Of a stretch of 64,000 bases of DNA, positions 24,251-33,551 are shown in pieces. Every line of letters begins with the position of its first letter. Position 1 is the first letter of the stretch. Below the pieces are notes generated by a model. The model saw only the letters and a program-made list of their open reading frames with translations. It did no database searches and had not been told where the DNA came from. This stretch comes from Massilia frigida. Its GTDB lineage: Bacteria; Pseudomonadota; Gammaproteobacteria; Burkholderiales; Burkholderiaceae_D. The translations under genes and the position numbers were made by a program. The stretch lies in assembly GCF_011682175.1 (NCBI RefSeq), contig NZ_WHJG01000013.1:62001-126000 (forward strand). The letters are read 5' to 3'.

Positions 24251-26716
24251 ATGCAAATAACCATGACCAACATCGAGGCCGAGTTCGGCGCAGCAATGGC
24301 CGTCTACGACCTTGCGCCGGCCGAAATCATCGCGGACGGCAAGCGGCGCCGCTTTGATGCCGCCGACGACAAGAAAGGGAAAAAATCAGCCTGGTACATC
24401 CTGCACGGCGACGGGGTGCCAGCTGGGGCATTCGGCAACTGGAAAACTGACCTGTCGGAGAAGTGGTGCGGCAAGTCTGACCAGACAATGACGCCGATCG
24501 AGAATGCCGAGTACCGGGCACGGGTCGACAAGGCCCGCCAGGAGGCCGAGCACACGCGCTTGCAGCTCGAAGCCGACGCGGCGGCGGCGTGCGTGCGCAT
24601 TCTGGCTGGCGCTCAAGAGGCGACCGAGGACAACCCCTATTGCGTACGCAAAGGGATCAAGCCTTACGGCCTGAAAGAGTTCAAGGACAAGCGCACGTTG
24701 ATCGTCCCGATCCGCGATGCTACCGGTGCGGTCACCAGCTTGCAGTTCATCTATGAGGATGGTACCAAGCGCCTCAAGTCGCACGGCAAGGTCAAAGGCT
24801 GTTACTACAGCTTCGGCGGCAAGCCAACCAATACGCTGCTGGTCTGCGAAGGGTTCGCTACCGGCGCCAGCCTCTTTGCTGTGACGGACTACCCCGTGGC
24901 GGTCGCCTTCAACGCGGGCAATCTGGAGCCAGTAGCCAAGGCGCTTCGTGGCAAGCTCCCAGGGGTCCGCATCATCGTGTGCGCCGATGACGACCGATTC
25001 AATGAACACGGCAATGTGGGTATGGCAAAGGCAAAAGCCGCGGCTGCTGCTGTGGGCGGCTGGCTGGCAGCTCCTGCCTTCCAATCTGGCGAGGGCCAAC
25101 CAACTGACTTCAATGACATGCAAGCGCGCGAGGGAGGCAAGGCGGTTATGTCGGCCATCAACGCCGCCAAGCAGATGACAGCGGATACCGGGCCCGACCT
25201 GGTCGCTACCCGTAAATTCGTAAAGGAGTCCATAGTGAAAGCTGCTGCTGCCTGGCCGAAACCGGAGCCGCTTGCTCGCAGCACGCCGGAAGTGCCTTAT
25301 CCATCCGAAGCGCTCCCCGAGGTGGTCCTGATGGCCGTACGGGAGGTCCAGGGCTTCACCAAGGCACCGGAAGCGATGGTGGCATGCTCCGCACTCGCCG
25401 CCCTGAGTCTGGCCGCTCAGAGCCACTATGACGTGGCAAGGGCTGAAAAGCTCAGCGGCCCGACAAGCCTATACTTTCTAGTGGTGGCCGAGAGCGGCGA
25501 GCGCAAGTCAACCTGCGACGGCATACTAAGCAAGGTACTGCGAGAGCACGAAAACCGCCAGCAGGAAGACGCCCAGGTCGATATCAAGCGATACGAGGCG
25601 GATCAGGCCGCGTGGGACGCTATCCGGTCTGGCATCCTGGAGTCGATCAAACTTGCTGCCAAAAGCGCCAAGGACACGGGCCAGGCCGAAAACGCACTGC
25701 GCAAACATGAGGAGATGAAGCCAGAGCCTCCACGCGTGCCGAGGCTGATCTACAGCGACTTCACGCCAGAGGCGCTTACCTACTCCTTGGCGAAGAAGTG
25801 GCCATCAGGCGGCGTCATATCGTCGGAGGCCGGCTCCGTCTTTGGTAGCCATGGCATGGGCAAGGAATCACAGCTCCGCACTCTGGCAAACCTGAACCAA
25901 CTATGGGATGCGTCCAAGCTGACGTTCGACCGGCGCGGCGAATCGTACGTGGTCGACGGTGCACGACTCACCATGTCATTGCAGGTGCAGGAGTCGGCAC
26001 TGATGGACTTCATCGGCCGCACCGGCACCCTGGCACGCGGCACCGGGTTTTTGGCTCGCTTTCTGATAGCGCGGCCGGCGTCCACCCAGGGCACCCGGTT
26101 TTTCACCGAGCCGCCAGAGAACATGCCAGCGCTTGCGCGGTTCCATGCGCAGATAAACTGCATCCTGCAAGTTTCGCCGCCGATCAATGAACGTGGCGGG
26201 CTTGAGCCGGCGATGCTGACGCTCTCCCCGGAGGCGAAGGCAGCATGGGTCAAGTTCCACGACGAGATAGAAAGCGGGCTGGGCCAAGGCGGCGAGTTGC
26301 AGGATGTGCGCGATGTCGCCAGCAAGATCGCTGACAACGCAGCGAGGATGGCAGCACTGTTTCACGTCGTTGCGGGAGGCATCGGACCTGTCAGCGTCGA
26401 GCACTTCGAATCCGCCAGCATCGTCACCGCATGGCATCTGAACGAGGCGCTACGGTTCTTCGGGGAGATTGCGCTACCTGACGGCCTGGCGAATGCTGCG
26501 CTGTTGGAGGATTGGATAGTCGCTTACTGCATGACCAATGGCGGCGATACGGTATCGACCCGTGTTGTGGCCCAATACGGCCCATCCAAGATGCGTGACA
26601 AGGGGGCGCTGAATGCTGCGATCCAAGAACTGATCGAGCACGGCAGGGCGGTCTTGATCGAGAAAGGACGCAAGCGCGAAATCCAGATCAACCCACAAAT
26701 TCTCGGGGGGGTGTGA
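24251..26716 (+). CDS. Toprim primase fused to DUF3987 helicase-like domain
   Basis: 821 residues. The N-terminal part resembles zinc-finger-poor primase domains (KKSAWYILHGDGVPAGAFGNW). A toprim fold spans about 195-290, with TLLVCEGFATGASLF and the DDDR of RIIVCADDDRF. DUF3987 fills about 340-780 with a P-loop-like VAESGERKST (about 412-421) and SSEAGSVFGSHG. Such proteins start and unwind DNA for satellites and integrative elements, like P4 alpha or D5-type primases. The gene ends in TGATG overlap with the next gene. It implies that the island can replicate after excision. Confidence 0.85.
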   Translation: MQITMTNIEAEFGAAMAVYDLAPAEIIADGKRRRFDAADDKKGKKSAWYILHGDGVPAGAFGNWKTDLSEKWCGKSDQTMTPIENAEYRARVDKARQEAEHTRLQLEADAAAACVRILAGAQEATEDNPYCVRKGIKPYGLKEFKDKRTLIVPIRDATGAVTSLQFIYEDGTKRLKSHGKVKGCYYSFGGKPTNTLLVCEGFATGASLFAVTDYPVAVAFNAGNLEPVAKALRGKLPGVRIIVCADDDRFNEHGNVGMAKAKAAAAAVGGWLAAPAFQSGEGQPTDFNDMQAREGGKAVMSAINAAKQMTADTGPDLVATRKFVKESIVKAAAAWPKPEPLARSTPEVPYPSEALPEVVLMAVREVQGFTKAPEAMVACSALAALSLAAQSHYDVARAEKLSGPTSLYFLVVAESGERKSTCDGILSKVLREHENRQQEDAQVDIKRYEADQAAWDAIRSGILESIKLAAKSAKDTGQAENALRKHEEMKPEPPRVPRLIYSDFTPEALTYSLAKKWPSGGVISSEAGSVFGSHGMGKESQLRTLANLNQLWDASKLTFDRRGESYVVDGARLTMSLQVQESALMDFIGRTGTLARGTGFLARFLIARPASTQGTRFFTEPPENMPALARFHAQINCILQVSPPINERGGLEPAMLTLSPEAKAAWVKFHDEIESGLGQGGELQDVRDVASKIADNAARMAALFHVVAGGIGPVSVEHFESASIVTAWHLNEALRFFGEIALPDGLANAALLEDWIVAYCMTNGGDTVSTRVVAQYGPSKMRDKGALNAAIQELIEHGRAVLIEKGRKREIQINPQILGGV

Positions 26717-27240
26717 TGGCACTTGCCGACTTGATGAAAAAAGGGTTTCTGACTTCTGCTACTGCTACCGGCGCTACAGTTGCTACAGTTGCCGGTCAAA
26801 AGCCGCTTCCGGTAGCAAGTGTAGCAACTGTAGCAGTAGCAAAAGCGCCGAACGATATTGCCGCTCCCCACTCAGTAGCAACTGTAGCAACTGTAGCGGT
26901 AGCAAACTCCAAATATCCAAAATCGAGGTTCCCCGAACCGTGGCGTAATGATCTGGTCGCTGAGTTCATGGAAGTTGACGGATTGACGCGCAAGGAAGCG
27001 GAAGCCATGGCCGAAATCTCAATCCAACCGCGCACGCCCGCCGTCTGGCTGGCGATGATTGCCGACCTGAACGCTCTGATTAACACGTACTGCGCAAGTG
27101 CCCAGATCAGCGACACGGCCAAGGCTCGCATGCTCGCAGCGGCCAGTTCGCAGAGCCTGGCGAGCATCCCGGAGTCCACCGCATGGTTCCAGGTACAACT
27201 GCGCACCTTGGCCGTCCACCCAACTGAAAGTACAAAATAA
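26716..27240 (+). CDS. Repeat-bearing protein (VATVAT) after the primase
   Basis: 174 residues. Residues 15-65 are built from Val-Ala-Thr runs (GATVATVAGQ, VASVATVAVAK, SVATVATVAVAN) encoded by a DNA repeat. The C-terminal part is helical (WRNDLVAEFMEVDGLTRKEAEAMAEISIQPRTPAVWLAMIADLNALI). Similar genes next to DUF3987 primases occur in betaproteobacterial and pseudomonad islands, with no known function that I can name. It overlaps the primase stop (TGATG). The repeat may matter as DNA rather than as protein; see the repeat entry. Confidence 0.7.
   Translation: MALADLMKKGFLTSATATGATVATVAGQKPLPVASVATVAVAKAPNDIAAPHSVATVATVAVANSKYPKSRFPEPWRNDLVAEFMEVDGLTRKEAEAMAEISIQPRTPAVWLAMIADLNALINTYCASAQISDTAKARMLAAASSQSLASIPESTAWFQVQLRTLAVHPTESTK
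26764..26905. repeat. Iteron-like GTAGCAACT field inside the VATVAT gene
   Basis: Copies of (T)GTAGCAAC in both directions: GCTACAGTTGCTACAGTTGCC at 26773-26793 in part, GTAGCAACTGTAGC at 26821-26834, and GTAGCAACTGTAGCAACTG running 26875-26893 with GTAGCGGTAGCAA after it. The first and last blocks are inverted copies about 80 bp apart. The field sits about 50 bp after the primase gene. Confidence 0.75.
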
Positions 27241-27568
27241 CCTCCAAATTTATCCACGCCGCAAACGCCGCCGACCTGGTGGCCCAGTGTGGCGCATTGA
27301 TCAGCACGTCTGGACCGCTGATGCACACGTTAATGATGGACCTTGGCTTGAGTATGAAGGAAGGCAGCTTACGCTGACGACTGTGTAAACGATCGGACAA
27401 AACGTTACAGGAAATGGGAATTGGTCAGGAGTTACGTCAACTTCGTACCATCATCATGCCCGTGGGATGCAGGCCCACTCCACTTCAACAGCGGCGCAGG
27501 ACGCCTGCCGAAGTCAAATCAACATCTTCACCGATGTTTAATTTCGTCAGGACTAAAGGATCCTCATA
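27241..27568. other. Gap between replication genes and phage remnant; no clear gene
   Basis: About 330 bp with no long frame in either direction. Short open stretches are seen but none matches a family I know. The position before a broken phage gene suggests decayed phage DNA. Confidence 0.4.
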
Positions 27569-27935
27569 ATGTCGCCATCTCACTTTCTACCACTCATAGA
27601 AGTACGTTTCGCAGGGCGAGGGAATCGTCGCGGGTTACGCCTCTGTATTCGGTGGCGCCGACTCACATGGCGATCAAGTCGCTAAGGACGTCTTCCGTGC
27701 CTCCCCGCCAGCGACCATAGCTACGGCACCGCCCGCACATGCTGCGGGCGCACAAAACCGACACGCCGATTGGCGCCGGGTCGAAAACTCCGAGGACTCA
27801 CACGAGCCCCTGGTAACCGAGCAGATCAACCTCAAGACCACCGCTGGCCAGCGAGCTTTTGAGCACCTGCGTGCTGGCGATATCTAGGGTCTGATCATCG
27901 GCTACCGGGTCGCTAAAGGTGGCGCCAAGGTCTAA
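27569..27935 (+). pseudogene. Broken HK97-family prohead protease
   Basis: A ribosome-site-like AGGA precedes ATG 27569 (MSPSHFLPLIEVRFAG). After a frameshift the text continues EGIVAGYASVFGGADSHGDQVAKDVF. A further frame gives MLRAHKTDTPIG, and the last part reads INLKTTAGQRAFEHLRAGDI, then TAG, then GLIIGYRVAKGGAKV. These are the ordered motifs of prohead protease (GYASVFG..D..GD, IG, GLSIGYR). At least two frameshifts, deletions and one stop make it inactive. It shows that part of this island derives from a tailed phage. Confidence 0.78.
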
Positions 27936-28119
27936 GTGATGTGAGAGGCTGACTCGGCAAGTAAGTTCTGGACGCAAACGGCTAAGAAAAACACAACAAT
28001 AATTGCATTTGTTAATTGCCATAGTGATATTACGGTAAAATATAACTTATCAGATGCCTTGCGCGCTTATAACGTGTGCCGGCGTGAGGTCTTCCGTTAA
28101 TCTGCGATTGGAATAATGC
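27936..28119. promoter_or_regulatory. AT-rich region before vgrG, probable promoter
   Basis: This stretch is far more AT-rich than its surroundings (for example ATTACGGTAAAATATAAC around 28030-28047) and lies before the first gene of the T6SS operon. TTGCCA at about 28016 with AATATA 17 bp on is a weak sigma-70 match. No ribosome site is clear before the vgrG ATG. Confidence 0.4.
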
Positions 28120-30381
28120 ATGAGCAAAGCTTTAACCGTTTTACGTGATCTCGTAGGGGACCGTCAGAATCATCGTCTATTGCGCTTGTCATTTCCAAAT
28201 CAAGACGGCCCTACTGGTCAATTGCTCATCAACAAGCTTGATGCCTTCGAGAGTTTGTCGAAGCCCTTTGAGTTCCGCGTCGAACTGCTATCTGACAATC
28301 CCGACATCCCGCTCAAGGATATGCAGGGAAAAATGCTCTGTGTGCAGTTGGTTCGCCGGGATGGCACGCTGCGCTACTTCACCGGGATTGTCTTCAGCTT
28401 CGCCCTCAAAACGGTCGATGGCGGGGTATCGTATTACGAAGCCTTGCTCGGTCCTTGGTACAAGTACCTGGGGTTGCGGAAAGATAATTACCTGTTCCAC
28501 TACACGACGATGTACCAGCAGACCGCGAGCATCTTCGGCGACTATGGCAGTCTGGCTGAGTGGGACTGGCGTGTGGCCGGTGCGACCGACGTGTTGACCG
28601 ACTGCTGCCAGTTTGACGAGAGTGACCGCAATTTTCTTGAACGGCGCTGGGTCGGCAACGGCATCGTGTATTGGTTCGAGCATTCGGAAAATGGCCACAA
28701 GATGGTGCTGTCGGATGACACCACCAGCGTCGAGCCAATCGACGGTGGCCCTTCCATCCGTTTCCAGCGTCATGGCGGTGCGGCGGAAGAGGACGGCCTG
28801 GGCGAGTGGTCGCCGTCGCGGCAAATTATGCAGGGTGCAGTTGCGCTCGCAGCCTTTGACTTCAAATCGCCCAAGCCCGTTCACACTTCGCTGCCGACAG
28901 TGAATCAGCAAGGAGATGTGCCGACAATTGAATCCTACGAATACACGGGGGCGTACGGGTTCACGGGTGGCGGTCGATCCCTGGCGCAGTTGCGCATAGA
29001 AGAATTCGAGGCCGCTGGCAAGCAGTTTGAAGGCTCCGGGAATAACCGCAACGTCCTTCCAGGGCGCTGGTTCAGGCTGGCCGATCATTTCGACGTGAAC
29101 GCCAGCGGCGGCGACACCCAGGCGCACGAGTTCTTGATTCTTGAAGTGGTTCACAGCGCCTCGAACAACTATCACGTCAAAGACACGGCCGAATCTCACT
29201 ATGAAAACCGGCTGCGCGCAATCCGCAAGATCATTCCGTACCGCGCGGGGCGCGATCACAACAGCGTGGAGACGAAAATCCACGGCATTCAGACCGCAAC
29301 CGTGGTTGGGCCGGCTGGGGAAGAGATTCACACGGATGAATTCGGGCGCGTGCGCGTGCAGTTCCACTGGGACCGCGCCGGCACCAATGACGAAAAGAGT
29401 TCGGCATGGCTTCGCGTGGCGACGCCGTGGGCCGGCGCTAATTTTGGTATGACCTCGATTCCGCGAATCGGCGGGGAGGTTCTCGTGGCGTTCATGGACG
29501 GGAATCCAAACCGTCCGATTATCACCGGCATGGTGCCGAATGCGGACACGATGCCACCGTGGACACTTCCGGCCAATAAGACGCAAAGCGGCATCCTTTC
29601 GCGCTCCACGCCGGGCGGCAGTTACGACAACGCCAATGCGCTGCGCTTCGAGGACAAAAAAGGTAGTGAACAGCTCTGGCTGCATGCGGAAAAAGACCAA
29701 CTGACTGAAGTTGAGCACGACGAGGATAAGTGGGTCGGCAACGACCGGCGAAAAACTATCGATAGGGACGAGACCACGCTCGTCAAGCGCGATAGAACCG
29801 AGACGGTCAATCGTAACGAGACCATTACGGTGCATCATGATCGCACTGAAACTGTGCACAACAACGAGACCATTACGATCCATAACAACCGTGCTGAACG
29901 AGTGGATCACAACGAGAAAATCAGCATCGGCGACAACCGCTCTGAGGACGTGGGCAAGAACGAAACCATCGATATCGGCGGTAACCGCACGAAATCGGTC
30001 GTGAAGAACGAGAAGGATACCATCGGCAAAAGCTGGTCCATCAACGTGGCCAAGTTCAAAACCGAGACTGTCGGCATGGCTTATATGCAGAACGTGGGTA
30101 TGGGCCGCATGGAAAACGTGGGCTTGGGCTACAACTTGAATGTCGGTATGGTCATGGCAACCGTGGTTGGGGAAGATCAGATCACCAAGGTCGGCAAGAA
30201 AATTGCGACCACTGCTGGCGAAGAATTGTCGATCACGGTCGGCAAGGCGACCTTGGTCATGAAGGCGGATGGCACCATAACGTTTAATGGGCATACCTTC
30301 AGTGTAGGTACCACCGATGAACAAACCTTCAAGGCCGATGGCAACATCACCATGAAGGGCAAAAAAATCCAGGAAAACTAA
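28120..30381 (+). CDS. vgrG: T6SS spike protein VgrG
   Basis: 753 residues. It has the gp27-like part (about 20-400), the gp5-like OB fold (EFGRVRVQFHWDR, WAGANFGMTSIPRIGGEVLVAFMDGNPNRPIITG) and then a long beta-helix of repeats NETITVHHDRTETVHNN... (about 545-640), followed by GMAYMQNVGMGRMENVG repeats. No enzymatic extension is seen, so it should act as a carrier for the effector encoded downstream. It starts a block of same-strand genes joined by overlaps. No tssA-M genes are present, so it must use a T6SS elsewhere. Confidence 0.95.
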   Translation: MSKALTVLRDLVGDRQNHRLLRLSFPNQDGPTGQLLINKLDAFESLSKPFEFRVELLSDNPDIPLKDMQGKMLCVQLVRRDGTLRYFTGIVFSFALKTVDGGVSYYEALLGPWYKYLGLRKDNYLFHYTTMYQQTASIFGDYGSLAEWDWRVAGATDVLTDCCQFDESDRNFLERRWVGNGIVYWFEHSENGHKMVLSDDTTSVEPIDGGPSIRFQRHGGAAEEDGLGEWSPSRQIMQGAVALAAFDFKSPKPVHTSLPTVNQQGDVPTIESYEYTGAYGFTGGGRSLAQLRIEEFEAAGKQFEGSGNNRNVLPGRWFRLADHFDVNASGGDTQAHEFLILEVVHSASNNYHVKDTAESHYENRLRAIRKIIPYRAGRDHNSVETKIHGIQTATVVGPAGEEIHTDEFGRVRVQFHWDRAGTNDEKSSAWLRVATPWAGANFGMTSIPRIGGEVLVAFMDGNPNRPIITGMVPNADTMPPWTLPANKTQSGILSRSTPGGSYDNANALRFEDKKGSEQLWLHAEKDQLTEVEHDEDKWVGNDRRKTIDRDETTLVKRDRTETVNRNETITVHHDRTETVHNNETITIHNNRAERVDHNEKISIGDNRSEDVGKNETIDIGGNRTKSVVKNEKDTIGKSWSINVAKFKTETVGMAYMQNVGMGRMENVGLGYNLNVGMVMATVVGEDQITKVGKKIATTAGEELSITVGKATLVMKADGTITFNGHTFSVGTTDEQTFKADGNITMKGKKIQEN

Positions 30382-30911
30382 TGACCCAATTCAAGACGAG
30401 CGGGGCTGTCGCGCCCATCGCTGATGCCCGGGACGAGGCCGTTGCCTCCGACCAGCTTCTACACGACGTGATGATCCTGACTCCGCAACTTCCCACACGC
30501 GCCGACGGCATCGCCGTGGGTACCTTGGACGGATTCGACACAAACGGAGGGGCGCTGGTCAGTATTCCCACCTTCGGTCTGAGCCAGATCCCGGCGCGCA
30601 GCATCAACCCGCTCGACGGCACCCAAGTGGGCCAACCCTTAGCCCTCGGCTTTGAAGGTGGCGACCCGCTGCGGCCGATCGTCCTCGGCCTCATGGTGGC
30701 CGCGCCCCAAGCCCGCGTGTCCGTGCCGGCCGAGGTGCTGCTCGATGGCGAACGGATCGCGTTGACGGCCGAACGCGAGATCGAATTGCGCTGCGGCGAG
30801 GCGGCGCTGATCCTGAGCGCCGACGGCCGCATCGAGCTGCGCGGCACATACATCACCAGTTACGCCAGTGCCACGCAACGCATCCTGGGTGGCTCCGTCA
30901 ACATTAATTAA
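30381..30911 (+). CDS. DUF6484-type VgrG accessory protein
   Basis: 176 residues. The central part GIAVGTLDGFDTNGGALVSIPTFGLSQIPARSI and the LRPIVLGLM segment match the DUF6484 type found next to vgrG genes in Burkholderiales. The start overlaps the vgrG stop (TAATG). The likely role is in spike or effector loading, but this is inference from position. The C-terminal part is beta-rich (ERIALTAEREIELRCGEAALILSADGRIELRG), like the tip repeats of VgrG. Confidence 0.75.
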   Translation: MTQFKTSGAVAPIADARDEAVASDQLLHDVMILTPQLPTRADGIAVGTLDGFDTNGGALVSIPTFGLSQIPARSINPLDGTQVGQPLALGFEGGDPLRPIVLGLMVAAPQARVSVPAEVLLDGERIALTAEREIELRCGEAALILSADGRIELRGTYITSYASATQRILGGSVNIN

Positions 30912-30925
30912 GCGCAGGGTTCAAG

Positions 30926-32053
30926 GTGGAAGTCATCCTCGGTTCAAAAAATCTCGTAGTCGATATCAGCTACGCGCTCGACGTCGGTGGTCGTGAGCAC
31001 TTGGTGGTGGTCGCCAAGGGCACCTGGCAGATCCCAGCCGCCGGCCAGCGCCCCCGTCCACTTCCGCCGCAGGCGTTGGAGCAAGCCGACGTGTTCGTCG
31101 GCGACCCCGCCGACAGCGCCATCCTGTACGGCGCTGACACGCCCCGTTTTAAGCCGCGCTGCGACGTGCTGTTCAATGCGAACGCCCATGCGCCCGACGG
31201 CGTGCCGGTTAAAGAACTGGCGGTCGTGTGGCAGGTCGGGCCGCTGCGGAAGGGCTTGAAGGCGCATGGCAAACGTCACTGGAAAAAGCGCCTCGGCTTG
31301 GTGTCGCTTTCCGACGCGGAACCGTTCCTGCGCATGCCGCTCCACTTCGGCATGGCCTTCGGCGGTTCGCGTATCTATAAAAAAGGCTGGGGCGGCAACG
31401 CCCGCGTTCTGACTGAAGCGCAACTGGCCAATCCAGCCGGTATAGGCTGGTACGGCGCGCACGCCGACGAGGATGTCGATGGCCTGCCGGCACCCTGCCT
31501 GGAGGCGCTGAATGAGCCCGTGCGCAAGCCCGACGGCAAGCAAAAGCCCGTGGCATTTTCCGCGATCGCGCGCCATTGGCAACCGCGCCCCGGCTTTGCC
31601 GGCACCTACGACGAACAGTGGCAGCGCGACGTTTTCCCCTTTCTGCCGGAAGACTTTGACGAGCAGTTCAACCAGTGCGCGCCTGCCGACCAGCAGATGG
31701 AGTATCCGACCGGCGGCGAACAGGTCATCCTGCGCAACATGATGGCCGGCCGCCCTGATGTGCGCTTCAAGCTACCCCGGCTCGATAACGTCAGCGTGCG
31801 CATCCTGCGCACCGACTACACCGGCGACGAATTGCTGGCGCCGGCCGATACCGTGTATTTCGAGCCCGATGCGGGGCGCTTTAGCGTGGTCTGGCGCGCC
31901 AGCTTCCCGGTTAGGCGCCGGATCCAGGAGTTCGCCACGGTCGCAGTCGGCCCGCTCAGCGCCGCATTTTGGGAACAAAAAGCGCTGGGCGAGGGCTGCG
32001 CCGGCTGTGGTGGCGCAGCTGCGGAATCCGCGCAGCCAGCGGAGGCCGCATGA
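30926..32053 (+). CDS. DUF2169 protein, T6SS effector adaptor
   Basis: 375 residues with DUF2169 from the start (SKNLVVDISYALDVGGREHLVVVAKGTWQIP) over most of its length. DUF2169 proteins sit between vgrG and effector genes and have been shown in some species to load PAAR-type effectors onto the spike. A short Cys-rich tail (GEGCAGCGGAAAESAQ) is notable. The start is GTG at 30926 with AGGG upstream. The stop overlaps the next start (ATGA). Confidence 0.87.
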   Translation: MEVILGSKNLVVDISYALDVGGREHLVVVAKGTWQIPAAGQRPRPLPPQALEQADVFVGDPADSAILYGADTPRFKPRCDVLFNANAHAPDGVPVKELAVVWQVGPLRKGLKAHGKRHWKKRLGLVSLSDAEPFLRMPLHFGMAFGGSRIYKKGWGGNARVLTEAQLANPAGIGWYGAHADEDVDGLPAPCLEALNEPVRKPDGKQKPVAFSAIARHWQPRPGFAGTYDEQWQRDVFPFLPEDFDEQFNQCAPADQQMEYPTGGEQVILRNMMAGRPDVRFKLPRLDNVSVRILRTDYTGDELLAPADTVYFEPDAGRFSVVWRASFPVRRRIQEFATVAVGPLSAAFWEQKALGEGCAGCGGAAAESAQPAEAA

Positions 32054-33153
32054 ACGGACCATACCAAACAAGTGGCGCGCAGCCTGCAAACCATGCGCGC
32101 AGCCTTCTCATCCATGCGGCCGGTTTGTGCTGTTCGTTAGGCTACCATTTGCAGGCTGCCGTGCATGCCATGCGCGCCAACATGGACCACTTCCAGGCCA
32201 GCGGTTTCTTCACCCCGAGCTCGGACCGGATTAACGTGGCGTGTCTTCCTGACGCTCTATTCGGTACCGAGCGCCTCGCGCGCTGGGTCGAGTTCGTACT
32301 GCGCGATTGCGCTTCCGGCATGGCCGATCCCGCTTCGCTTTACTGTGCGCGCCGCACCGCCGTGATCGTTCTTGCGCCGGGCACGGCGCGCACGCATGCC
32401 GATCCTGCGGCCTACGGCGGCATCGTGCGCGACGTGCTCGAACGACTGCGTGACGAGCACGATGAAGCACCCCGCCTTGCCTCCGATGCGCACCGCATCA
32501 AGGTGCTGTCTCAAGACCGTACGGGCTTGGGAGAGGCGCTCCTGCACAGCGCGCGCCTGCTGGGTGGAGAAGAAGCCGAGCAGGTCGTGGTGCTCGGAGT
32601 CGACAGCTACCTCAATGCGGGCGACATCAATGCCGCGCTGCGGGACGAACGCCTGTTCGTGCCGGGCAACAGTAACGGCTTTGTCCCGGGCGAGGCGGCC
32701 GCCGCCATCGTGCTGCGCCCGGCTGCTGCGGATGCGCCGGGTTTGCACATCAAGGGCGTGGGCCAAGCACACGAACCCGGACGCCACGATGGCAGCGTCC
32801 CCTCGCGCGGCAAAGGATTGACCGAGGCGATCCGCGCCGCCTGCAAGCAGGCCAAGCTCGAACCGACTGAGTTGGCGTTCCGCATCAGCGATCAGAACGG
32901 CGAGCAGTTTTTTTCGAAGGAAGCGGCCAATGCCATAACGCGTGTGACCTTCGGCGGTCAACGGCTCGCGCAACTGACCATCGCCGACAAGATCGGCGAA
33001 GTCGGCGCTGCCGCCGGCGTGGCCATGCTGGCCTGGATGTTGTGCGACATGGCGGAGCCGGCACTCTCTCCGGGCCAGCTCGGCCTGCTACACCTGGCAA
33101 ACGATAACGGTGATCGCTGTGCGATCATCCTGCGCCACAATTTGGAAGGATGA
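32050..33153 (+). CDS. Beta-ketoacyl synthase/thiolase-like protein of the T6SS cluster
   Basis: 367 residues with the thiolase/ketosynthase fold (VVLGVDSYLNAGDINAALRDERLFVPGNSNGFVPGEAAAAIVLRP). The usual active-site Cys position appears to be occupied otherwise (GVDSY), so it is probably not a working condensing enzyme. Genes of this type are common between DUF2169 and DUF4150 genes in T6SS export modules, where their task is unknown and may be structural. ATG 32050 overlaps the preceding stop. It ends 1 bp before the DUF4150 gene. Confidence 0.78.
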   Translation: MNGPYQTSGAQPANHARSLLIHAAGLCCSLGYHLQAAVHAMRANMDHFQASGFFTPSSDRINVACLPDALFGTERLARWVEFVLRDCASGMADPASLYCARRTAVIVLAPGTARTHADPAAYGGIVRDVLERLRDEHDEAPRLASDAHRIKVLSQDRTGLGEALLHSARLLGGEEAEQVVVLGVDSYLNAGDINAALRDERLFVPGNSNGFVPGEAAAAIVLRPAAADAPGLHIKGVGQAHEPGRHDGSVPSRGKGLTEAIRAACKQAKLEPTELAFRISDQNGEQFFSKEAANAITRVTFGGQRLAQLTIADKIGEVGAAAGVAMLAWMLCDMAEPALSPGQLGLLHLANDNGDRCAIILRHNLEG

Positions 33154-33154
33154 G

Positions 33155-33541
33155 ATGGAAACCCATGTGTACGCGAACGATAACGAAATTTGTTCCAAGG
33201 CCGCCGACGGCAAATCCGTGGTCGGTCCCGATCCTTGCTGGAGCCCACCGCCGCCGAGTGCCGGTCCGGTCGTGGTCCCCTACGTCATCACCGCCTTTGC
33301 CAAGGACTTAGCCAACGGCTCTAGTACGGTTTTCATCTGCGGCACCCCGGTGGCGTTGCGCGACGTCTCCTACCTCGACAACAGCATCGGCAACGAACCG
33401 GCCACTCGCAACCTGGGCATGGGCGTCTCAAGCCATACTATCAATGGCAAGGCGTATTTCACCGACTGGTCACCAGACGTCAAGTTCGAGGGGCTCAATG
33501 TCTGCCGCCATACTGATCCAATGACGCACAACCATAGTTAA
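33155..33541 (+). CDS. PAAR-like DUF4150 protein
   Basis: 128 residues. DUF4150 is a PAAR-like fold that tips the VgrG spike; recognisable parts are SKAADGKSVVGPDPCWSPPPP, VPYVITAFAKDL, STVFICGTPVALRDVSYL and the late HTDPMTHN. It contains several Cys and His that could bind a metal as in PAAR. The next gene is the effector, so this is the tip that joins spike to cargo. ATG 33155 is used because family homology begins there. Confidence 0.88.
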   Translation: METHVYANDNEICSKAADGKSVVGPDPCWSPPPPSAGPVVVPYVITAFAKDLANGSSTVFICGTPVALRDVSYLDNSIGNEPATRNLGMGVSSHTINGKAYFTDWSPDVKFEGLNVCRHTDPMTHNHS

Positions 33542-33551
33542 GAGGCATCGT

